Part shown: one piece after another, positions 57,028 through 64,000 of the stretch
How the letters are laid out: each line of letters opens with the position of its first letter
How positions within the stretch are numbered: position 1 is the stretch's first letter
NCBI GenBank assembly: GCA_039602395.1
Contig: JBCNJP010000025.1
Coordinates: 54,286,555-54,350,554 of the forward strand
DNA length: 64,000 nt
Direction: 5' to 3'
Source: Deinandra increscens subsp. villosa
Lineage: Eukaryota; Streptophyta; Magnoliopsida; Asterales; Asteraceae
Position numbers and translations under genes: made by a program
Notes under the pieces: generated by a model
What the model saw: only the letters and a program-made list of their open reading frames with translations
The model's database searches: none
What the model was told of the DNA's origin: nothing

Positions 57028-58148
57028 AGGGTGAGGTTATTGTGAGAAGTTTAGTTTGGATAAGAAGGATAAGAATGAATTATAGTCATTAGATCTTCAA
57101 TTAAATGAAGATCTATGGCTTAAAATTTTCCTGAGTAAATTAGAGAGAAAAACTAAAGAAAATAAAAGATGGAAGGGTATTTTTGACTTTTTATCAAATT
57201 CCCCCCATTTTTTAAACCTTCATAACTTTTAGATACGACATTATTTCTTAAAAAAAATTACACCATAAAAACGAGCGTTTTTTTATCTTTAAAACGCGTA
57301 TAGTGTTACTATATAAAAAATTATTTTTTTTACTCTTTCGATTGTATCAAAATGTTCAAATCATTGTGTCATTGTGTCGTTGTGTCATTGTGTCAAAATG
57401 TTCAGATCATTGTGTCATACTGTGTCAAAATGTTCAGATCATTGTGTCATATTGTGTTAAAAACCAAAAGAGTAATTTTTTTTAATTTTATATATAGCAG
57501 CACAATATATATACTTTTGACACGACGACACAATGACACAATGATCTGAACATTTTAACACAATGACACAATGATGTGTCAAAATGTTCAGATCATTGTT
57601 TCATATGATGACAAAAACTAAAAGAGTGATTAGTTTTATATATAGCAACACTATATATACTTTTGACACGACGACACAATGACACAATGATCTGAACATT
57701 TTGACACAATGACACAATGATGTGTCAAAATGTTCAGATCATTGTTTCATATTGTGCCAAAAACCGAAAGAGTATTTAATTTTATATATAGCAACACTAT
57801 ATATACTTTTGACACGACGACACAATGACACAATGATCTGAACATTTTGACACAATGACCTGTGTCAAAAATCGAAAGAGTAATTTTTTTTATTTTTTAT
57901 ATAGCAACACTATATGCGTTTTAAAAATAAAAAATGCTCGTTTTTATGGTGTAATTTTTTTAAAAAAATAATGTCGTATGTGAAAGTTATGAACGTTTAA
58001 AGAAAATGGGGGAAGTAGATAAAAAGTCAACAAAAGTGGCTAAGACTAAAATACCCCTCCTTCCTTTTTTATTAGATCAAGATCCAATGGCTGAAATTCC
58101 TTCTTATCCTTCTTACCCAAAACAAACTTCTCATTTGAACCTCTCCTA
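57028..58148 (+). mobile_element. Large foldback element with ~300-bp inverted arms
   Basis: The left arm begins AGGGTGAGGTTATTGTGAGAAG and the right arm ends CTTCTCATTTGAACCTCTCCTA. Between them, 'ttacaccataaaaacgag', 'aaaacgcgtatagtgtt' and 'tactctttcga' in the left arm recur inverted in the right arm. The centre is an array of palindromic units (57489-57850). No protein is encoded. End sequences resemble those of 34079-34258 and of the ULP element immediately to the left. Confidence 0.75.
57489..57860 (+). repeat. Tandem array of ~147-bp palindromic units
   Basis: Units start with TATATATAGCA-CACTATATATAC and repeat near 57489, 57638 and 57784. Inside each, ACAATGATCTGAACATTTTG...AAAATGTTCAGATCATTGT form long inverted arms (about 25 bp) around a short AATGACACAATG-type spacer. 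'tgtgtcattgtgtc' satellites also lie to the left (57361-57450). The units can fold into strong hairpins. Confidence 0.85.
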
Positions 58149-58732
58149 CATATAATAATAAGAATGATTCTGTAACACTATGTAAAACTGATAAATCGAG
58201 ACCTAGATAATAAATTAATAGTAATTGATCAATTATCCTAGCTTATTAAAAACCATCATAAGAAAACGTAATGAGAAAAAAAAAATTGTCAAAATGTAAA
58301 GAGTGCAAGGTATATAATGTTTTATCTTAAAGTACTAATGCAAGTTTTTAGTAAGTGGAGTCCGGTCTTTATATAATGAGTACTTGACATGATCTTTTAT
58401 GTGTCAATCTTTGATCTTAACCATTCAAGCTATATTTTTCTTGATATATAACAATCGTCCTTTTTACTTCATTTGTTCTCAACCATATGAATCTTGTAGG
58501 TGTTGGATTATCGATCTTAGCCACATATTCTCGAAACGGTATAATATATTGTTGTAAGGTGATGGATTTGATAGTGTCATTGTGATTTGCTTTGTCAATC
58601 TTTAAGAAATTGTCATGCCACACATATAAACATGTAACCTGACTATAAAATTAAACATTGAGTCTAATATATACCAATATATATACCTAAGCCTCGTGAT
58701 TCGGTCTATGTTAAACTTTTAACTACGGTAAG
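58149..58732 (+). other. AT-rich spacer with one unassigned open frame
   Basis: A minus-strand frame at 58623-58417 (68 residues, with ITLQQYIIPFREYVAKIDNP) looks more protein-like than its surroundings but matches no family I recognise. It could be a gene fragment or chance. The rest is AT-rich without features. Confidence 0.3.
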
Positions 58733-58974
58733 AGCATTCACGACAGATTTCTTCATCCTTATCTCTATAATTTATACTTTTATTATTACTTTTTCTTCAC
58801 ATTTTACTTATAACCATAATTAATTAATACTTTTTATACATTTATCATTATATTTTCTCTCTCTTTCAATCCTCAAATTTTAACAAATCACTAGTTTTTT
58901 TGTCAAATATACAGATTTGCTAAAAATTTTCTCTCTACTACTCACAACCACTAATAACTAAATTTTAAATTTTA
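58733..58974 (+). mobile_element. AT-rich MITE, copy 2, split by a Pack-MULE
   Basis: It starts AAGAGCATTCACG and contains 'ctactcacaaccac' and 'cctcaaatttta', as in the inverted copy at 34680-34952. The sequence breaks at 58974 where the Pack-MULE was inserted and resumes at 60015-60045 ('taaattttacagatttacattcac'). Confidence 0.65.
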
Positions 58975-60014
58975 GGAAAAATGGACACTATTAATCCCAA
59001 CTATTCGATATTGGACAAAAATCATCCTACCTATTTTTTTGGACAATATTAGTCTTATAAATACATCATGTTTTTTCTAATAATCTTTTCCGTTAAAAAA
59101 CTAACCCCGTTAGTTTGTGATGACGTGGAGGACCAATACCGTCATTATTCAAACTTGTTTCTATTTAAAAAACCTAGGGGACCAATCTTGTAAATTATGT
59201 AAACTTAATTTAAAAAAAAAAAAAAAAAGCACCACCTTCTCCTCCGGTAAAACCTGCAACCGGCCGGCGACCCCGCCTCCGTCTCCGGCGAAACTTGCAA
59301 CTGACGACCCTGTCTCCGTCTCTGGCGAAACCCGCAACCTGCGACACAGTCTCCGGCGAAACCCCCAACCGGCGACCCCGTCTCTGTCTCCGGCAAAACC
59401 CGCAACCGGCCTGCGAAGACAGAGCAATGGTGAGGATCGTAGGCAACGTTAGCAACTTCGCAGACGAATTCAATTGAGACAGAGGAGTTTAAGATGGCCG
59501 CCGTCGTTCGACGAAAATGTAGGCAGGACAGAGGAAACGCGATCACTTTCCATTCTCCGTCTGCCGTCTCAGTTATCGCAGCTTACCAAATCCATGCTCG
59601 CGCTTCCAATAACATATACCTTTTGTCCTTTATTCACGGAACAACAATATCTGAAGCTTTATCCTCCACCGGCTGGAGCTCGCCGGCTGGTTGCGGGTTT
59701 CGTCGGAGACAGAGACGGGTGGCCGGTTGTAGGTTTTGCCGTAGAATAGGGCGTGTTTTTTTTATTTTTATTTAAATTTAGTTTACATAATTTACAAGAT
59801 TGGTCCTCTAGGTTTTTTAAATAGAAACAAGTTTAAATAATAACGGTATTGGTCCTAAAAGTCATCACAAACTAATGGGGTTAGTTTTTTAACGGAAAAA
59901 ATTATTAGCAAAAACATGGTGTGTTTATAAGACAAATATTGTCTAAAAAAAATAGGTAGGATTATTTTTGTCCAATATCGAATAGTTGGGATTAATAGTG
60001 TCCATTTTTTTTTC
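58975..60014 (+). mobile_element. Pack-MULE with GC-rich captured gene fragment
   Basis: Terminal inverted repeats of roughly 240 bp begin GGAAAAATGGACAC on the left and GAAAAAAAAATGGACAC (inverted) on the right. They share 'tattcgatattggacaaaaat' and 'ttccgttaaaaaactaac'. A perfect 9-bp duplication TAAATTTTA flanks the element (58966-58974 and 60015-60023). The centre (about 59230-59755) is GC-rich, with repeated 'tccggcgaaac' units that give Arg/Gly- or Pro/Thr-rich frames in several directions but no known domain. It may be a gene fragment amplified internally. Confidence 0.88.
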
Positions 60015-60189
60015 TAAATTTTACAGATTTACATTCACATAATTGTTTTTTAGAGAAACTATAATATTTAACTGGTTGGAACCTCGTCAAAGATTCCTGA
60101 CTTATTTAATTATTATATAATACAATGAAATTTGTTAGATGAATAAGAGACTTTTACTTTATCATAGTTTGGTCACCACTTTTTTTTTT

Positions 60190-60990
60190 CTTATCATTTT
60201 GTCATAGTTTTTTTTTTGGTTTGTCAAGTTTAGCCCTTCATTTTTTTTTGTCTATTTTTCTTTCTTTTGTTATTTTTTTTTACTTTCATTTCTCATAGTT
60301 TGGTCACAAAACTTTAGGGTTTTGACAGTTTCTGCCCCTTAAACTTTTAAACACTTTTTATTTGAACGGAATATCAAACTTTTGGTTTTCATAGTTTAGT
60401 CACATATGTTTCATACTCTTACGTTTTGTACCCTTTAACTTTTAAAGTTTTTTTTAGTCTTAAGTTTTGTTGTCTTCTACTTTGGTTATGAAACTTTTAA
60501 CTTTTCTACTTTCGTTTTTAGTATATTTTTATAGTTTTATACTTTCCTTAGAAGACTTTTAGACTTTTACGTTTTATACCCCTTGAAGTTTTTTGTTTTT
60601 GTTTTAAATTTTGTTGTCTTCTACTTTAGCCACGAAACTTTTAACTTTTCCACTTTCGTTTTTAGTATACTTTTATAGTTTTATACTTTCACCACGAAAC
60701 TTTTAGACTTTTACGTTTTAGACCCCTTGACTTAATATATTTTTATAGTTTTATGCTTGTACCACGATACTATTAGACTTTTACCTTTTATAATCCTTAA
60801 CTTTTTAACCCTCTAACTTTTAAAATTTTTATTTTTGTTTGAAGTTTTTTTGTCTTCTACTTTTGCCACAAAACTTTTAACTTTTATACTTTCGCTTTTA
60901 GTATACTTCTATAGTTTTATACTTTCACCACGAGACTTTTAAACTTTTACGTTTTATACCACTTAACTTCTTGACTTTCGTTTAGTATAC
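60190..60990 (+). repeat. Imperfect tandem repeats ahead of a Helitron-like terminus
   Basis: T-rich units of about 120-140 bp contain 'gccacgaaacttttaactttt', 'ttttagtatacttttatagttttatactttcacc' and 'ttttacgttttataccccttaa'. They repeat at least four times between about 60300 and 60990 with substitutions and length changes. There are no coding frames. Confidence 0.7.
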
Positions 60991-60998
60991 AAATTCAA

Positions 60999-61032
60999 CC
61001 CCGCAGCAACGCGCGGGGTGGTAAACATCTCG
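60999..61032 (+). mobile_element. Helitron-like 3' terminus (hairpin plus CTCG)
   Basis: CCCCGC...GCGGGG (60999-61018) forms a 6-bp stem. CTCG at 61029-61032 follows after 10 bases and precedes T. Like the terminus at 15308, it departs from canonical CTRR at the third base. Confidence 0.55.
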
Positions 61033-62364
61033 TTATATACAATGAAATTTGGTGATGAATAGTATAGTTTTTGTTTCTTTTAAATTGGAAACATTGCTTG
61101 TCCCCAAGCAATCATTTTTAATCTCGACACTACTACAACTCTATCTTAACCACATAGACATTTAAGTGTACATATTCGGTCCACAAGATTTACTATCAAT
61201 ACTAGGATTTACAACCTCGCAAGTTTAATGATTTTGAAAACTCACAAAATCTCTCAACCAAATAATGCGAACCATTTTTTCTATAATCTTTTTCACTCAA
61301 CTCACCAAATCACTCGACCTATGGGTGTAATATTTGAAGTGAACGCTCAGGTCACGCATATCTAAGTGTTTCTTGGGTTTATATATACGATCGTGCCGCC
61401 GAGTTCGTTATGGGATCCGACCAAAAAATAGAGGGGGATACTCAAACGTTTGCTCACATATACGGGTGTATGAGCTACCACCCTAACGTATATCTTGGCG
61501 TATACGTACAGCCGTTTCACAATTTTCATTGTGATTTATTCATATATATATTTTTTTCTTAGCTTGATTTAGGGTTTTGCAACCTTTTAATACAAGACTA
61601 ATTTTTTGATTTTTTTTTTGTTTTTTTTTTGTTTTACTTATATATAAATATACTGGAGTTATGCAGAAAGTCCAGTATCTTCGGGCAATTGATGACCCGG
61701 AGAAGATCCATAACGACTCAAGGCGATTAATTTGACACGGTCTCAACATAAACCTAGAACATGTTTTAGACATACGACATCCCTCATAACTATGATTTTT
61801 TTTCATTTTTTACCTAAATATATATTTTTTTCTTTTTGTAGGCTTAATCTCACAAGGGAAATCAAGTGAATGGGTTATTTGATGGTTCACAAAACTCGAT
61901 TGAGAAACTTTGATCATGTGATTTTTATAAAAATAAACCTTTAAGGAAAACCATTCTTGCGACTTGCAGACACGATAAGGCATAAATAACTTATCTATGA
62001 TTTACGTTAAAAACGGTGTACTTTCGTGTCATGTGAGATTGGGAAAAAAATTTCAAAATTTTGGGGGATTTTCAGACTTTTGATGCGGTGAGGGAGATAT
62101 ATTCTATTCGCTTAGCCAACCCTTGCCATCCCCATACTTAGAAGATTGCATTGTCCTCAATGCAGAAAAATAAAATCAAGCAAAAAGGGTTGGATAAAGT
62201 GAACTCCCTAATTGTTGTGATTGCCCATGATCCTCACTTCCACACACATCGAACACCTGGCATTTTCATCATTCCATGTCTCGAGCAGTCAATTCCTGAA
62301 AACTAAAACACAAAAACAAACACACAAAAATAAAATTAAATTAAAAAGTAAATTAAACCATCGG
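61033..62364 (-). other. Non-coding 3' part of an LTR-type element, no gene seen
   Basis: No coding sequence was recognised. On the minus strand 'tgcttggggacaagcaatg' (about 61100) resembles the non-coding region downstream of the last ORF in Athila-like and related non-autonomous elements. 'atgctgcattgtcctcaatg'-like sequence near 62150 is of the same kind. LTR borders were not found. Confidence 0.4.
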
Positions 62365-62415
62365 GTTGCCTCCCGGAAGCGCTTAATTTATTAACGAGTC
62401 GTTAGCTAGACTCGG
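62365..62415 (-). other. Conserved post-ORF motif of Athila-like elements
   Basis: The minus strand reads GTCTAGCTAACGACTCG, then AAGCGCTTCCGGGAGGCAAC. I recognise a GCGC...GGGAGGCAACCC motif as recurring just after pol or the last ORF in many plant Athila/Tat elements. It lies right after the stop codon of the ORF at 62425. Confidence 0.5.
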
Positions 62416-62424
62416 CCGCCCACC

Positions 62425-62997
62425 TCAATCGGGCGGCTTCTCCTTTATCTGCTTCCCACCGAGACCATGTGGACTCTTCCTTGTGTCATCACCCCAAGGT
62501 GGTTTTCTAGTAGACAGTGGGTGGGGTTTGTACCATTGCATTTCATCTGGCCACCAGCTCTTGAATTTACCCGATCCAAATTTGATTGACCGGAGGTAGT
62601 GAAGGAGTTGGTCAATAGAATTAGGGATGCTTAGGCCTCCCCATACTTGAACGTTTGGCCGATCCTCCTCAGCAAGTGTTGCAATCCGTAGATTCTGAAG
62701 GTTTGTTAGCGATCCACTCTCATGCTTCGCCACGGCTAGGTGGTACATGATCTCTGGAGGTTCATACGAAACCTCCCCTTTCGGTTTTATTTCCACCGCC
62801 ATATCAGGTGGCTTTTCTTCTAAGTCATTCTGAGGCTTCAGCAGTGCCTCAATCTTCGCGAGATCATGTTCTGGATCGAAAGGCCCAGTCTCTTCAACCT
62901 CGAATGGTGCAGTTAACCACTCATCTCCGAACTCCGCAAGCATTTCAGCCTCAAAGGCTTCTTTTTCGTCTGGCGGATTTTCTTCAGGTATCCCCAT
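62425..62997 (-). CDS. Acidic ORF of a non-autonomous LTR element, downstream part
   Basis: 190 codons, rich in Glu, Asp and Pro in the first third (EAEMLAEFGDEWLTAPFEVEE). It ends with FGSGKFKSWWPDEMQWYKPHPL and a Lys/Pro-rich tail. No domain is recognised. Its ATG overlaps the end of the preceding ORF (62984) in a different frame, so the pair may be one original ORF broken by a frameshift. The post-ORF GGGAGGCAAC motif follows. Confidence 0.5.
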   Translation of the reverse strand: MGIPEENPPDEKEAFEAEMLAEFGDEWLTAPFEVEETGPFDPEHDLAKIEALLKPQNDLEEKPPDMAVEIKPKGEVSYEPPEIMYHLAVAKHESGSLTNLQNLRIATLAEEDRPNVQVWGGLSIPNSIDQLLHYLRSIKFGSGKFKSWWPDEMQWYKPHPLSTRKPPWGDDTRKSPHGLGGKQIKEKPPD

Positions 62998-63829
62998 ACT
63001 TGGTGTCTTCCATATCTTCAGATTCGACTACTTCATATTCTTCATGGGATTCCTTCGGTAAGTCTTGTAGTGTATCCTTCTCGCCAAATGTGTGTGATTC
63101 AAACGGGTCACTTTCAAGCGCGTCATCTTCAACAACTTTGTAGACCTGTTCCTCTTGCTTTAGGTAATGTGGGACTGGAAGTATGAAATATGATGAATGG
63201 TCTTCATAATCGAATGTGTCCTGGTCCATTGCTGTCTCCAGCTTCATGTCTTGATCACTTATATTATGATATGTGAAGGCTTGCTCATCACTCTCGTATT
63301 CATCTTCTGTGACCCCTATGCGCTGTGTGATTTCTCTGAGTTGCTCATCTATGCGACTAGATAGTTCCTCCGAAATTCTAGACTGAACTTCAAGCTCTTG
63401 CAAGCTTTGCATTCTTTTCTCTGATCCCTCAGCAACTCTCTTGATATGCTCACTCGAACTCTTTGTATTCTCTATCATCTCTTTCATCAAATCACGAAGG
63501 CTGGGTCCTTCCTCTATAATTTCCGTATAGTCTTGTTGCGATTGCGAGTAGCCATCGTATCCTGCAGAGATCTCCTCTGAATAAGGACAGAACCGTGTAT
63601 AGTGCGTTGTTTCCTCAGATCGCTCAGTAGCTTTCCAGTTATGCAGACTCGGACTCTTCATATACTCGAGCATTTCTTTCATCATCTCACGGAGGCTAGG
63701 TCCTTCCCCTGTATAAGGGCAGCATTGTGTATTGTGAGGATCCCCGCAGAATTCGCACCATTCGCTTGTATACATTTCCTCATGATCACGATAGTATTCT
63801 TGGTAGTAATCCCCGTAGTAGATCTCCAT
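62984..63829 (-). CDS. Gag-like ORF with CCHC-type knuckle
   Basis: 281 codons from MEIYYGDYYQEYY. WCEFCGDPHNTQCC (residues about 27-40) is a C-x2-C-x3-H-x4-C knuckle like the one in the ORF at 7325-7789. The pattern PSLRxxMKEMxExxKSxS occurs twice (about residues 45 and 112), followed by a coiled-coil-like stretch (ELEVQSRISEELSSRIDEQLREI) and a long acidic tail. The repeats suggest internal duplication. With no pol nearby it is likely a non-autonomous LTR element product; the function is unknown. Confidence 0.55.
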   Translation of the reverse strand: MEIYYGDYYQEYYRDHEEMYTSEWCEFCGDPHNTQCCPYTGEGPSLREMMKEMLEYMKSPSLHNWKATERSEETTHYTRFCPYSEEISAGYDGYSQSQQDYTEIIEEGPSLRDLMKEMIENTKSSSEHIKRVAEGSEKRMQSLQELEVQSRISEELSSRIDEQLREITQRIGVTEDEYESDEQAFTYHNISDQDMKLETAMDQDTFDYEDHSSYFILPVPHYLKQEEQVYKVVEDDALESDPFESHTFGEKDTLQDLPKESHEEYEVVESEDMEDTKYGDT

Positions 63830-64000
63830 GGGAATTATCGCAAATGTCGCTCAAATCGAAAAGATCACGAGTGCGAGATAGGATTGAAGAAATTAAAATG
63901 ACAAATATATAAAAAAATAAAAAATAATAAATATACACAAATAAAAGAAAACAAATATTCACAAAGCTAAACTACTAATTACGACTATTCTTAACGCTAC
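63830..64000 (+). other. Leader of the gag-like ORF, window end
   Basis: AT-rich sequence upstream of the minus-strand ORF. No promoter, LTR end or primer-binding site could be identified before the window stops. Confidence 0.35.

Noticed and set aside
57303..57860. CRISPR-like repeat array
   Set aside because: Repeats are palindromic and directly adjoining without unique spacers of constant length, in plant nuclear DNA inside a foldback element.
58417..58623. Named gene for the 68-residue frame
   Set aside because: It looks protein-like, but no family was recognised and there are no flanking exons or transposon motifs to support a call.
59117..59775. Overlapping frames in the 59 kb GC-rich island
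   Set aside because: These lie inside a Pack-MULE and reflect repeated TCCGGCGAAAC units; no conserved protein is visible.

Overview
This window is plant nuclear DNA and reads as an AT-rich eudicot chromosome. An Asteraceae source fits the LTR and Helitron styles but is not proven. It holds one recognisable host gene in a dense nest of transposable elements. Three runs of exactly 500 N (9201-9700, 28293-28792, 46481-46980) look like fixed-size scaffold gaps.

Host gene: a 12-exon minus-strand gene of the PSK SIMULATOR (PSI) family (DUF3475 + DUF668, N-terminal MGGLCSR myristoylation-type start) spans 16492-25982. Splice phases agree across all exons and predict about 634 residues, except for one extra base in exon 1 that creates an early stop. 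A second copy of exon 1 and its upstream region lies beyond the 28.3-28.8 kb gap without that base. The two flanks of that gap repeat the same ~2.2 kb, so they may be overlapping contig ends from two haplotypes rather than a real tandem duplication.

Left part (1-16 kb): a decayed chromovirus pol fragment; an Athila-type Ty3/gypsy element on the minus strand (gag-like ORF, protease, RT, RNase H, integrase) split by a 2.49 kb solo LTR with a perfect 5-bp target duplication; a probable minus-strand LTR with a gap in it; three tRNA-derived SINEs; a cluster of CACGTG motifs; and a gene-like non-coding stretch ending in a Helitron-type terminus.

Middle (26-48 kb): a Pack-MULE-like element with a nested foldback MITE (9-bp target duplication) upstream of the PSI gene; a Helitron-terminated stretch; and a complete Tat-lineage Ty3/gypsy element (35017-48221, TSD TATTG) on the minus strand. 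The Tat element has two RNase H domains, an antisense additional ORF between pol and its 3' LTR, and secondary insertions: a Helitron, a 2.58 kb solo LTR inside RT, and a copia element.

Right part (48.7-64 kb): the most unusual unit is an ~8.2 kb inverted-repeat-bounded element (about 48771-56979) carrying a decayed multi-exon Ulp1/C48-type cysteine protease gene. A short motif (GCGTTATT/GCGTGATT) is scattered through its introns and flanks. Its ends resemble those of neighbouring foldback elements, one of which (57028-58148) contains a tandem array of ~147-bp palindromic units. Further right are a Pack-MULE inserted in a MITE, a Helitron-type terminus, and the coding remnant of another LTR element with a CCHC-like knuckle.

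All gene models, target duplications and repeat comparisons were read by eye. Family names rest on recognised motifs, not on database searches.
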